From contig OW028585.1 of the NCBI GenBank assembly GCA_932294295.1, forward strand, positions 29,372,720 through 29,436,719: 64,000 nucleotides of DNA, given 5' to 3'. This DNA is from Alitta virens. Its lineage: Eukaryota; Annelida; Polychaeta; Phyllodocida; Nereididae. Both the position numbers and the translations under genes were made by a program. Below, piece by piece: positions 11,901 through 27,000 of this stretch (positions are counted from its first letter, which is position 1; the number at the start of each line of letters is the position of its first letter). A model generated the notes under the pieces. The model was not told the DNA's origin, did not search any database, and saw only the letters and a program-made list of their open reading frames with translations.

Positions 11901-14900
11901 TAGATGTCGCTACTTGTACTAATTTGTACGTTACATGCAAGTAAAACGGTGTTTGATTGTAATTTATTTTTTTGATGGTGTGTACAATTTTCTGTTTTTC
12001 CCCCATCAGTCTAAACAAACTATAATTGTCTGATGTTTTGAAAATCTTACTGGGAATTCTTGAACTTTTGGTTTCATTTTAATAAAATTTATAAATCCAT
12101 AAATTAAAATTGTTATACTATCTACAACCTCTTGTGACAAAAAATAAAACATCAAACTATCTACAATTCTCATTTTAGATTGCGCAATCTCTAGAAATGA
12201 AAGTTTCCGATATAACCCATAACTCGATCTACTATTCGATCTAAAGTTGTGTGATATCAAAATAAATATAGAGCTTCCATTAGTCACATTACCATTTTAA
12301 TCATAATTTTAATTTCTCATTGACATCATATGTTCTCCAAAAGTAGTGTTTTATGAATTTTTTTAATTAATTAATTTTTTGTTATGATATTAACAATGTG
12401 CATTAGTTAGTATTAAAGCAAAAAATCATGTTAATTTCATCACAAAAAGCACACGGGTGTTGTAAATAGTGAGAATATCATAAACCTGATTTAGCGTTAG
12501 ATGTTAGCTCTAATATTCACATCTAGTCTATCAGTTCAGGACATGCATCTAGTCTATAATTACAGGTAGTCTATAATTAAAGGTAAAAACATTCTTAAGG
12601 TTAAATCTAATCTACTGTCACGCAAATATTACAAGGAGACACTCTAGACAGCCACCTATCTAACCTAATTCTACTTTCTACAGTTATACGGTAACGCTAA
12701 CTATTTTGCACACAATACACCAGGGGTCACCACTTACCCTCTTGGATAGAGGGACCTCTATTGGAACAGGAACTACTCCCGCTGTCAAACAGCCGTAAAA
12801 AGCACATAGGAATGACAATGGATCATTGTTCGGGTACACTAACGCCACCTGCAATTAAAGAACAACAGTAAATTACAATATTGAACTCGGATGTATCGCT
12901 ACTAGTCGCTCTTTATCGGGCTTGTTCAGAAGACACTCTCATTAATCCCACCATTTCTATTACTCTTCGGTGATACTTTTCAAAATTTGACACAGTTTTA
13001 AATCAATAATTCAAAAAAATAATTTGGAATAAGAGTATAGACCACTTCAGTAAGTTGTGTATATGATATTCAATTATTACTGAAAATACTGCATCTTGAA
13101 CAATCCTGTAACCCAGCAAAAATAATATTCCGAATTTTGAATTCAAAATGGTCAACTTTACTGATAGGTTATACCAGTAGAACTTTGATAATGACAAGGC
13201 ACTATTATTCTATAATCTACCACATTCACTTCATGGGTGGGACTTCCACATGCCATAGCATAGACACAGAATATGAAACACCAAACTCACCCTGTCTCCA
13301 GGTTTGACACCGGGATCTCCTTTGGGCCCAACTTTGTTCAGGAGATTGTACGCTATCTTGTGTGAACGACTGAGTAGTTTTCCTGAAGGAAAGAAAGGAA
13401 ATACTCCGTAATAATCAATCAATTACATGATGTCATGAAAATATATGCAATGGGTACAACTCCTTGACATACAAAAACGAACAGTGTACATTACATTTGA
13501 GACTGGTAACTTTCAGGGGCTCCACTGTACAATAAATCTATAGTTCAACGGCTTCGTCAGTCTCGATCATACAATCAAGACATAGAATACAGTTGATGAT
13601 ATCAAATTTTTCATCGAAACAATGGCTGGACCATCTGTCTGTGTTAATCACCAATTGTCCAGTAGCATAGAAATCAGCAACTTACCATAAGTAAGAGAAA
13701 TAGTGGGTTTGCCGTTCTGGTCCAGCACCGTGGCACAAGTTGCTTTGAAGGTAGCGGAACCATAGCGCTGTACAGCCGCCTCCAGGTTCCTAGGCAACCC
13801 TGAGGGAATCTGTAACCATGGCAACATATCATCATTTACAGAATGAAGAAACTAAGTAACTTCTGTCGACATTACAGAGGTCAATAAAGAACAAATACAC
13901 ATAAAATTTAAATGCCTGCATCTTTGGCATTAATATTACTTTGTCTACAACTTCAAACACAGCAATCTTAGACAGTATTATCTGGACTCACGATAAGTTG
14001 TTCTCCCACTGTCGGAGCAATAGTGCTTCCTTCCGGTTTTGGGGCATTTGGATCTGGTTCTGGTGCTGAAAATTAAACATCGATAAACATTCATTATAAT
14101 TTTGAATTTACTAACGTTAGTGGGGTGCATTTATCATTGATGCTGTGACCTCAGCAAAGTGCCATCAATTGAAGAAGAAAACGTTTCATATAAGTTGTGG
14201 GCGATAATGACGTCTAGAAATGGATTCTAAACATTCTGATGGAGAAAGAGGTATTGTTATTTTTTTTCAGAATGTCACAATATCATTATTATTTTCACTA
14301 TCAGCTGAAACTTAGCTGTCCTACAGTGCAATAAGTTTATGCCAGTTATTGGTGAATTAGCAATCAGTTTTTCTTTATAGAAGAGCTCTGACTGAACTCA
14401 AATGCTAAATCAATATTACAAAGTGTTGAGGTCCACACCAAGCAATATCTTAACCTAACAACCAAAAATTTCATATATTTTTCATACACAATTGTCAAAA
14501 TTTACTTACTTTGTAAGTCCTCCTCTTCATCGATAAAATATTCCCGCAAGGGTTTTCGTTTTGGTCGCTGTAAAACAAAGACAATAAACTTGATAAATAA
14601 CACGGTACAAGATGTTCTACATAAATAAATACTTCAGAATATATTTCAAAATCATGACATAAAATATTCAGTGTAGAAGGAAGGTGTGTATAGTACGAAA
14701 TTCATTAATCTATTTCGAGCATATTATGATTATTTAATATTCACTCGAGCAACACTTCTTTCATGTACAGTAGATTCCTGCAAGCAAGACCATTAAAATT
14801 GCACTTGATGTCTGTGTATAACAGCAGTATACAGAAATCTTCAAATTCTTCTGTCCATAAACATGATGAAGTTATAGTAGAATTTCTAACGCAACCAACC

Positions 14901-17900
14901 ACAAAACATTTTTCTTACCGGTGGGGGAACGTCGTCACCTCCTGTGGCCCCAGAACGAGGCATAGTAAGGTGACCTCTGACCTCGGGAAAAGGTCCGAGA
15001 GGACACATGGTGATTTCTTTGATTAATATATATAATACTCAAACAATTATGGAGGTATTGAAATGAAATGTGTCTTTGTAATCCGCGTTAATCATTTTCA
15101 ACTGAAGAGTAGTGTAAGTTTGTAAGATTCATGATTATGTTTTTTTTGTTATATCTTAGACAGTCAGCGACTCTCGAGTCACAGCAAGGTCATATTCAGG
15201 TCATTTAGAAGTCATATAAACTTTGTGAACTATAACGTCTCTACTGTTTGTTCCCATAATCGTGTCTTTTATAGTTTCAATATCTTCCTGTTTGTTTTGG
15301 ACTTCCTACTATAACTTGTCTTGATTTTTATCCATGATAATCTTTTACACAGTCAGACGCAATTTGAAAAGTTTCCAAGTAATATGGCACTTTCATATTT
15401 TCATGTTGTTGTATTGCATGTGTTTACCAAGCACTGTGAAAAGAAACATAAATTAATATACTATAAATCCAACAAAATAGAAGAAAATAGAAGAACGATA
15501 ACTAGGTTTCCGTGGTAACTGAATTTCGAATCAATCAAAGTGACTGGGTCCTCCTCAGCGAGTCGATGTTGAAAATCTTTACGATTTCAATAAAGTAAAT
15601 TTACACAGACTTCGAAATCACACAACCACACATGGGATTCGTGAGATTTCTGAGTTATGTTTACAAATCCCTGTACACAAGATAACTCATGTCGACTGTA
15701 GACCAACTGTGTTTGCAGAAAAGAACTTCATACTTCCATTCCGAAGAATTCACTGCTTGAAACTTTAGAAGAAGAGGAAATAGTTTCCAAACTATCATCT
15801 GTGTAACAGTAAAGCTGAATCAATTACCAACTCTGGTAAATATACCAAGTCTGGATAACGATATATTCACTCATAAGTTGATAATTGATTGATATCTGGT
15901 AAAGGAAACCTAAATATAACAGTAAATCCCCACCAAAAACCAACTCCGGCATATGCGAAGTTCGGATACACTTTAAAGTATATACTATCATCTGCGCAAA
16001 AAGACTAGTAAATCTTAGTAAATAGTAAATTTGAACCAATTAACAACTCTGGGATATACAAAGTCTGGATAAAAATCCACCCACTCATAATTTACCAATG
16101 GTGTATGAATAAAGATTATATATATATAATTAATATTTGAATATCATCTGGTAACAGAAACCTAAATATAACAGGTAATCCAAACCAATTACCAACTCAG
16201 GTACACATAAATCTGGTAAAAGTCTATTCATTCGTAATTAATACTAGATAGTCCTCTGTGTAGACTGTGTTGATTTTGTATCCGAAACTTTAACTTAACT
16301 AAACACTTTTACATCGAACATATTATTATCCTGAAAATTGCCAAAACAAAATTGCATGTATTCTGGTCCTAGACATCATGAATAAACATCCCGAGACCTT
16401 CATACTGAACTCCACCATATAATATCATTCTTACGAGCATCCGAATTGAAATCAGGGTAGACCATACTTAAAAATTCCGCAGTTACATGAAAATAAAATT
16501 CGTTGTTACCTTGTTACGCATTAACCAAGAACTAAGTACAAGTATAAATATATTCACATGGCCAAAAAATGCTCCGAGTCATGAAGTGCAAAGCTGAAAA
16601 ACTTGAAAAAAATGTTTGACACATTTACGGTTCGTTCAGTCAGGCGTTCCTTCAATGAATAGAAGAATAAACTCCTAAGATTTATACAATAAAGGGACAC
16701 TATGTTGGGCACCCTATATGTATATATATACCTATAAGGTTACCATCTGATATACATGAGACACAAACTTGTCAAAATGCGTTGATTTATATGAGAATTT
16801 GTTTGACAAAAACACGCGCAAAATAACTATACCCTAAGAATTTGTCATTTATACCTGCACAAGATTGACAGAATGGCTAATAGAATTTGGATTAAGTTTC
16901 TTTCAAATGAAATAATAATAGATTTATTTATTTGTCATAAATATTACTTACATCTTTGGTTTAATAATATCTTGTGTGTTTATAATAAATCTACGCTGCA
17001 ATTATTACAATGAATAAAATAAATATTTCATATTATCCCTGCACACTGTACCGACTTATTTGTACCTTAGACTTAAAACATTTAGCGAGCATCATAAATA
17101 GCGCAAACAAAATATTCACTGAATTTCAATTCTATGTAAATTATGAACTTAGTTACAAAGTCACCCCAAAACATATTTTCATAGACTCTTGACTTTCTAC
17201 AACTACCCAATTGCTCCTGGAAACTAAATGATAAATATTAGAGCCACTGCCATTAAGTTCTGAATGATACAAGATAATCTGATGCCATCTTTAACTGAAT
17301 TGCTTCAAAAATAAGTTTGAATTTGCATCAAAATCTTTAATATTCTGAATAATTTTGGTGAATAAGTCTACAAAATGTAGCGAAGTCTTCTTGTTATAAC
17401 TATTGACCTGGAAGTCCAATTTTGCATGAAAAAAATAAAAATAAAGAACTGTTCCATAAATACCTTATAAACTTTTATGTTTATCTATAATATATCCAAA
17501 TTCTATATCTTAATAACAAACTGAAGTCCGCTAAATCCAATGACAGCTAACGACGTAATATTCCCACAAAATATTTCCCCCGGAAGGTCTACATAAATGT
17601 ATACAAAGCGTATAAGGCATTTCCCTGTATAATATCTCTGCGCATGTATATATCACTGTATATTTTGATATGACTAAACACCATACCCTGCCACATGATA
17701 TCAGCATTATGCGACTATGACTAAAAAATGCTTACACCATACGGAGTACTTTTTCATTTTTTTCTTAGTTTTTTGTGTCATTGTTTTCATATAGCGAGCT
17801 TATTATGCCAATTTGGTCGACAACTCAATGGTATTTAGTCCTCACATCCATTGTGGCAAAAGTGAGGTCTAAACATTTTGATTTAGTGCATGTTGTGAAG

Positions 17901-18700
17901 TGCAGCAAGTACAAGGGACTTCAGTAATATGACATCATAGAGTAATGGTTGGTCTATACAAGTAGTCAAGAGTATACTCTGAACTCTATATAGTTTGTAT
18001 GAGACTTGTGTCAGAGATTAATCCTTTGTAAAATAAAGTAATTTTTTAAGTGTAAACGCTATCATATAAATTAATGACGATGATTCACACAAACCAAAAA
18101 TGCGTCAATCAATCAGTGTGTCAATCAATCAATCAATAAATCCATCAATCAATCTATCTATCCAAATATCTATCTATCTATCTACCTATCTATCTACCTA
18201 TCCATCAATCCATCTATCTACCTATCTATCTACCTATCCATGTATCCACCTATCTATCTACCTATCCATCTATCTATCTATCGTTCGTCTCACAGTACTA
18301 CACACTCCGGAATAATAATAATCCAGTATACTCTGATATAACTCTATATAGTCTGGGATGAGAATTGTGTTATTCATAGACTAACCCTTAGTAAAATGAA
18401 GAAATCTATAAACTGACTACCACATAAATTAAGGACGATGATTCACAAAAACCAAAAATGTGTCAATCAATCAATCATCAATCGAGTATTCAAGTATAGA
18501 TTGGTGGATTGCTATCGAGCTTAACACATTACCGAAATCATCATGTAACTGTTATGATTTCATTTGAAGAATATATCTATCTCTCTCTCTATCTGTCTAT
18601 CGGTCTATCGATTCATCTATCTATCTATCTATCTGTCTATCTGTCTATCTGTCTATCGCCAGTATCGGTCTATCTATTCATCTGTCTATATATCTGTCTG

Positions 18701-18763
<63 letters not shown>

Positions 18764-20937
18764 CCAAGTATCTAAGACCTAACAAATGAGCACCCAGTAA
18801 TAATTATTAATAATCCAATAATATCCAACTTCTAAAAGTAAATCCAACATAAGAATCCCTCACAGTTAAACGCAATCCCTTCTGTAGCGAAGTCTACGTA
18901 CATTCTGCAACAATCTGCAACGTATAACCCCCAGGATTCCTCAACCATGTGCTTAATATGTCCCACTGTTTACTTGACTTAAGTTTGACTTCAGTCTAAA
19001 TCTGTGAAACAGATGTATCTGACTTCTGAACTTCTTGAAAAGGGACTAAAAGTTGGTCGAAGAATAAACACTGGAGACTATATTGAGGCTGTACAGTGCT
19101 GTTGTAGATCAGAGTACAATCTGTAAGACTTTAGTGTAAAATCTTGCAGAGAATACACACAGAATTTTTATCAACATTGGCCTTACATGATGCCTTCAAA
19201 ACAGCATAGTGCAAGTGTTCTAACCTTCACAGGATAATAAGTCTACTTTAGATCGGATTCATATCAATAAAGTGTATATTATATAACATGGTGTGGACTC
19301 CAAGCAGCCTTATCATCTCATCATTACATCTGCCTCTGCATCTCATTACATCTGCCTCTGCATCTCATCATTACATCTGCCTCTGACAGCTGCTCGTATA
19401 AGCTGACTAAGCTTCAGATCCAGTAGCATTGAAACATTAAACATTGAAACATCTATCAAATACACCTAAATTTTTGATATTTATATTTTATAGATTAAAT
19501 TGTTTTTTATAATTTAAAAAAAAAAACATCACAACCTGTAAAGCGATTCAGAGCTGTATTTTATGTATGAACGCTTTATAAAATAAATTATTATTATTAT
19601 TATTCATCTCATACTACAAATCCTCAATAGAGGTAAATACTTGCTTGGAGGGCTGTACTAACTGGCTCATTATTGCTCATAATCCCATATTTTACATTGT
19701 ACACACTGCTTTACCTATCCTTTTGTTGCAACAATATGCTACTTCTTAATATATGTTTTAACATCCATCAACCTTCATACATATACGATGCTTTTTAATA
19801 TATATCCAACTATCATTTTGGGTTTAACAACAAAAAATCCAGTTTAACGCAACGAATCCACATTAAATCTACAATCTTTCGTATCTCGTCCGTGTATACG
19901 ATGCAAGAATCAACTTAAGAAATCCTACGAAAGAATAAGTCGTTTGGCCTTGGTCTATTTTGTGCTATTTCCAAGGTACGCTTGAGTTTCCCAATAAATC
20001 TGTAGGACACACTTGCAAGTATTTATTATTATTTACTGTAGGTCATACCATTTATATCAAAAGTAATTACCAAGCAATGAATGAGTGGTAATAATACAGT
20101 GGCACCCCACAATTAAGACCACCTCAGTATTAAGACCACTTCAGTGATTCCCAAGGGTGGTCTTACTTGTGAGGTTTCGCTGTTTATACAAACCACCCAA
20201 TATAAAGACCACATCAATATTAAGACCAAAACTATTTCTCCAAAGGTGGTCTTAATCGCAAGGTCGACCTGTAGTTAATATGTATTTAAGCCATCGATGT
20301 AAATAAATTACACAAGTGTATTATACACAGTGAAACTCCAATATCAAGACTACCTTAAATTATGATCACCTCAATTTTAAGTTATTAATTTTAAAACCAC
20401 CGGTCCAAAAACTGATGACAAAGCTAAAAATTTTCAGAATTAAGACCACCTCAATATTAAGACCACTTCAGCGATTCCTAAGGGTGGTCAAAATTGTGGG
20501 GTGCCACTGTATTTCCCCGTTATACAAAATACATGAATTAAGTGTTATATTATACCTACACAAACACAATCACCTGTAATTATCATCATCAATATTCATA
20601 AATACATTAATGATAATAAATTACATGCCTGATTAGCATGGCTTATTATACATGTCATCTACAACGTTAATGTCCATAAGATGTCTAATTAACATGCAAT
20701 TATGCATGCACCATTCCTTAAATGTTTAATGACTTCCTTTGAACTATTACAAGTAATTAATATCATTAATAACTTCCTATTTGTTATCATATATGAAATA
20801 TTGCAAAATATTTGCTAAAATGCAACTATATATTTCAGGAAGTGTGCGCATGAAACAATATTCAATATTCAAAAGACTTTGCCAAGTATCTGATATAACT
20901 GCCAAGTTTTCTCATACCCGTGTGAAAAAATACAGAA

Positions 20938-21026
<89 letters not shown>

Positions 21027-24000
21027 CATAACGTATCCAATGCATTCAATAATATATCTAGGTGTGTATACGTACTCTTCATGTACTACATTTCATTTGC
21101 TGGATGAATTGTAACAAAAATTATATCTAAGAATAACAAGTTACACACAACTGCATATTCCAGCCATTCAGGCCCACTTATAATGAACTATTCGATACTG
21201 TCAAAAAGACTTATGTTTTAACCGACTTGATATATACGTGGTTCTGCAGTAAATGGGCTAAAATTCCTAGAAAATAAGCTGGATAGTATCGACAATTATC
21301 CCAAGTTCAGATATGATATATCAGAGTTGGGCTACCAAACATTGTAAAACTAGTACTTCTCATAAGTAAAACAAGACCTTATTCCACTAAAATCCATTAA
21401 AATCCAATATCATTTCAAAATATTACCAACTTCTTATAAACAAATATACATAATAAATATCAATAAATATCCAAATAATCCCATATCGAGTCCTTATTCC
21501 ACTAAAATCCATTATAATTCCAAAATATTACCAACTTCTTATGAACAAATATCCACAAATATCCATACTAAATATCAACAAATATCCAAAACAATCCCAT
21601 ATCTGACACATCTGATGGTCTCAGGACAATTTCACATGCACAGGAGCCACACAGGGCCACCCAACTGAATAACATACTAGTGTTCGTATGACCCAATGGT
21701 GACCTCAATATCACAGCCCCCCCCCCCCCAACATTTCTTAACCCCCCCCCCCCCCCCCACCCTTCCTTACTCAATAAATATCAAATAATTGGCCACGTCT
21801 TGTTTTATTCTTTCTAAAAAAGGGGAGGGGGGGGGGGGGGGGTTTTCTCCAAGGCTGACCCAACGAAGCATTTAATATGTGGTGAATACGGTAAATAGAC
21901 ATGGTAAAAGACTGTTAGATTCACAGATATTAGATTTGATACGTCTTGTATAAAGAGAAATGTATGAGATAATAGCGATATATTGTATGGAAAGTGGAAA
22001 ACTAGAAAAGATACTGTTCAATTGATAAAACTATCTTCCCAATACATTGTATATTATGATTTAAATGAATAGTTGTCGAGGAGGAAGGAAGGTAGGAAGG
22101 TAGCTAGATAGATAGATAGATAGACAGCTAGATAAACATATAGACAGATAGATAGATAGATAGACAGCAAAAAGATAGATAGACAGATGGATAGATAGAC
22201 AGACAGCTATATAGATAGCTAGATAGATAGCTAGACAGATAGACAGACAGATCATCAGTCGTGCCCTCCATCACCAGTTATTCAATTGAAATCACAACAT
22301 TTCAGTAAATGATTTCCATAACACGTTAAGCTCAATATGATGATAACAACCCTTCAATCTATACTTTAACGTTTACTCATTATACATTACGGTTTACCAT
22401 AAAATCATTATTCATTCAACGATAGCCAAGTTATGGACATGAATAACATGAATAAAACAAACGGAGGACAGTTTGTTTACTCATAACATAAAGGACTAGT
22501 GTGCATGATAACTGGAGCAAAGAAAAATCTGTAAAGAAAAAAGACATAATTACCCACACGGGGTACCAGGATGGAGAAAATAATTTCGCTAAATAAATAA
22601 AGTGAATTATTGTTAGCGTTTGAGGTGTTGGATGTGTGCGGAATGTGTTTATACGGTTCTTAGTGAGTTCTGAATAAGAGTCTAACAGGGTCCTATGTAT
22701 CTATTATGATAGTAGCTGCATTTACCACAAGAAACCACCAGGGTCAAGGTTTCATTTTGGTCATGTTGAGATTGCAAGTAGTACATTGTTCTCTATACAA
22801 TTTTGGAATTGAAAATTGAAATAGATCATCATGAGAAATTAATTGGTTTTCCTTCACTAAGCGAATTGCATTGTCTCATGCCACTGGTCTGAAGCTTCAT
22901 CAGCTTGTACGACTAGTTCCAAGAAACAGACGTAATAATGAGATGAAAAGGCTGCTTGGAGTCCACATCATGGTACACATTTACCCCATTGGTGGGGTCT
23001 TTTACTTGCCCCAATATAGCCACAGAGTACAAGGCACAGCCAGTTCAACATCTGTGGGGGGGGTGCAAAACTGTGACTTCCCTGCTGAAATATAGCGGAG
23101 AATGAGCTCATCGGCCATCGGGTGTGCGTGGTTGAGATGAGCTTTGTATCCAACATTTTTGCACTAGATACATGGCCAATTGTGCCACGTGCGTTTTCCA
23201 TGAGAAGGATAAACGCATGGAAAATGCATGGTTTTTAGCTAATTATAATGAGGCAAAAACCATGCGTGGAAAACGCACGTGGCACAATTGGCCATGAAGA
23301 GCTGGTCAGGATGGGCAGGTGCCAAGGCAATGACGCGAAAGATGAAGCAACCGTCCAACATGACTCCCCGGAAATAATTCAAACCCGAGACCATCATCGG
23401 CAACTGGTAACCACTGGACCACCTAGAACGATACTGGCCATCCAGCGACTTTAGTCACAAAACTTTGTCATATTGCCTTTGTCCAAACATTTTACCCTCA
23501 TTTCCTTATTTTACCATTTCTTTATTTCTTTTGTTCTCCTTGTCCCTTTCTTTCACCCTTCTGGCCCATCAAACTGCCAAACCACATTAGCAAGCAACAA
23601 AAGGAAGAATAATATCCCCAGGGGGCGCTACACTACCTATTAATGCCCCCTGGTGGAATAGTAAGAAACGAGTAAATGTCTCTGCTGGCAAAATACCATG
23701 CCACTCTGCCCTGTTAACATAGCCTATGAACTCACTCACATAAAAAGTGTAGGAATGGCCGAGAACATGCAAGGAAACTACATTTCTGTGACCATAGAAT
23801 AAGTAGTTATTATTGCAGAGAGTTGGCATATTACCACTAATACTATAGTCCAGGGACTATATAGTCATTTTCTATGACTGTGCTAGGTAGGATGTGGGAA
23901 ACAGTCCTGTCTTAGCAGAGGCACAGAAAACAAGGGAACACTTTATCTCTGAAGAACAACATGCATATCTGCTATAAACAAATGATATATAAAAAGCTTT

Positions 24001-27000
24001 ATGTTATACAGTCAGACGAGAATATAACACATTATTTGGAACAGACAAAAACGATATGCCGGATGGGCTAAATATTTGGTCCTTGACAATGACATTAGTT
24101 ATAAGTCATAAGCAGTTCATTACAGTACATTGAATGTAACAAGAACTTCACCCCCAGTTTTTTTGGACTGTATATTGGAATGTGAAAGTGTATGAATGCA
24201 TTGGGTATAACTAAATGAATTACAACAAAATTTATGACACCACTGATGTCGCCATATCGATACGTCTTCGAAAAAAAGCTCGACAGGTCTTGATTGCAAG
24301 ATTCTACTGAACGTGAAATCAATCTAATAAATCATTCTCAAGCGATCACATTTTTTTAGACTTGTTAACACATCACATACATATATACAATTGATTAACA
24401 AACAACTTACTATGACGCTGTACCACGTTTCCCTAAGAAAATCATGGCAGCCATTGAAAGGTAATGCATCCAACATGATGTCCAGTTGCTATGGTAATCA
24501 CACGGTTGCTATGGTATTGGTAACGAATGTTGTTATGGTAACCACAATGGAATGGCAACACCAATATTGTCTTTTCAGTTGGTGTCAGGAAATTGTCTTG
24601 AAACCTTCTCGAAATAAGTCGCTTCGATTATTGAAAGATGAAATATTTCGTAGGCAACAGAAGTCCTTCCATTTATGCTTTATGCAGTTAGAGATTAACT
24701 TTGTACGTAAAGGTCTACAGTTGAATTCTTGGTTTGTGATAATTAAGGCACTATGTTTTGAAATATCCATTGAAGCCACAGTCGTCAATCACTAAACGTC
24801 AATCATTAATCGTTGATTTTACGAGATGTCCCAATTTACTTTTTGTAGAATTACAGACATATACTTGCAGTACATGTGCAGTGGTCCACCATTTTAATGA
24901 TGGGTAGGATAGGCCGAAAGCCCTACCAGGAACACTCTCGGCAGATTTGAAAGTTGATGCATTTCAAAGGCATAGAGTCTTACACTCCTCATCGATCAGT
25001 ATATTGTTGTTACCTAGTGCATCCCTAAGGGGTAAGCCCTTACTACTATTCGGCGTTTACCCTTGATGCGTTAATGTTTAACAGCAGAACCTTATAAGGT
25101 AGTCATACGGTAGCGGTTACAAACTGTTCGAAACACTACTATCAATGTCCGAGATTAGCAGTACGCGCAGCCATAAAATTAGCCAAAGTAATTCTAGAGC
25201 TTCATTCTAGAGCTTCATCTTGTACAGTACCTCATCCATCTGCGTAATGGAACTACAAAACAAGGAGGAAAAACATTAAACATAATCCATGGCCAGCGTC
25301 GGTACTAACCAACCCATTACTATTGCGTTCCGAACAATGGGACCCCAATCCCATAATTCCCTGTCTATTGTTCTCCACCTTCATTAGATGCCTCTGCAAG
25401 GACAATGGATTTCCAGAGTGAGGCCGAAGAGGGATCATGTGACACAACAATTGATCACATGATATCTGTTTATTAGAGGCTGTAGAATATATCCGGTGTC
25501 GTTATGTCTAATTCCCATGCGCAGAGTCCGTCCGATGATTTCCGAATGACATCACACCCGAATATCACTGCATCTCCGACCGCGTTGCTGCATAAGTAAT
25601 TGTATGGAAACCCGGGACATCAGTTATCAGGATTTACATACACTTTCTTGTAGTCATCAAGTCTTTTCGCCACTCGTAAAATCTTGCGGTGAGCATCAAG
25701 TGGTTATGAAGTGTTCCCACTGCGCATTTGATTCACTTGCAATTTGGTTGTTACCATATTGTGATGACCAAGTCTCTCATCACCCATATGATGAAGTAAG
25801 TAAGAGTGATCTGTATAAACTGTCTCACCAAGTCTCTTCAGTGATATGATATCATATCCTTAAGTTGTTAAGGTCACAGTAATCTTGAAGACTTAGTCAT
25901 CCGGTATCCAGTCATCCTATATCCATATCATCGGTTACCCACTAGTATAATTCGATTGTGTATATCAGTATTTACCATACCGTAATTACCAAGTCTTTCC
26001 ACTGATCATACGATTCAATGGTAACAAGTTTGTACCATCTTGTAATCACAAATCCATAGTGACGTATGTTTGACTCACTTTTAGCATATCATCACCATGT
26101 AATTTGCCGCTTACATGTCCATTAATTTCCCGTAACGCATTTGAAATGATGACTGAAGTAGTTGTCGCGAATAAGCTTCAGAACCACACAACAGTGCAAT
26201 CCTTTTGAACGCATTCAAATCAGTTTTCAGGCAAAACCTTAAAGTTAAACAGTGAAACAAATACTTGGCGACTGTAAGATTCAAATTCTTCAAACAGTCA
26301 CAATACTCTTAGAAATGTATTAAATACTGCATTTTACACGCATGCATGCTCGACACATCCACTTTTTAAATACACTATTCTTGTCACATCATCATCGTCA
26401 TATACATCACCGCGATTACCATATATGGGTGAATAAGTCCTTAAGCTGGATTGCGTATGGTCCTACCGATGCAGAATTCAAGTACATTTGCCAATTTAGA
26501 GGATAATTCTTTCAATTGTTTTTCAGAGCCATTCATGACTTCTCCTATTGTCAGTCACTTTTAATTGTGAGTCATGAGGAAAATGTGAGCAGAATATGCC
26601 GTATAACGGTGAAAATCTTGGAAAAATGTCTTCTGTTACTCCACACTGCTGCAGTTTCTCTAGTTATATGTCCAATAAAAAGTTATTTAATTATTACAAC
26701 TTCAAAAACAGATTCTATCCCAATAGTTACCAGCTCTATCATTCCATTATCAGCCGCCAATGAACCATTCTCCTTATAAGAATCCTCCCTCCGAAATGTG
26801 GAATAATAAGCTCGACACCTCGTCCCAGCGAGTTAACAGAACACTGAATAATTCATGTTATGTATTCCGAAACAGAAAAGATATTACCCAAGAGTGACAC
26901 AGGATATATATCACTTCTGAGGTACACACCGCATATTGTATTGGTTACGGTGTGACGAAGACATGACTACAGTTCCTGTAGCTGTCCAAGACTGTATCAC

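Noticed and set aside
18100..18782. Hydrophobic-looking [10 protein letters not shown] frames
   Set aside because: CTAT microsatellite translations, not membrane proteins.
24391..24795. 134-codon plus-strand open frame
   Set aside because: No recognisable domain, no splice or start context, odd composition, lies in repeat-bearing intron; likely chance.
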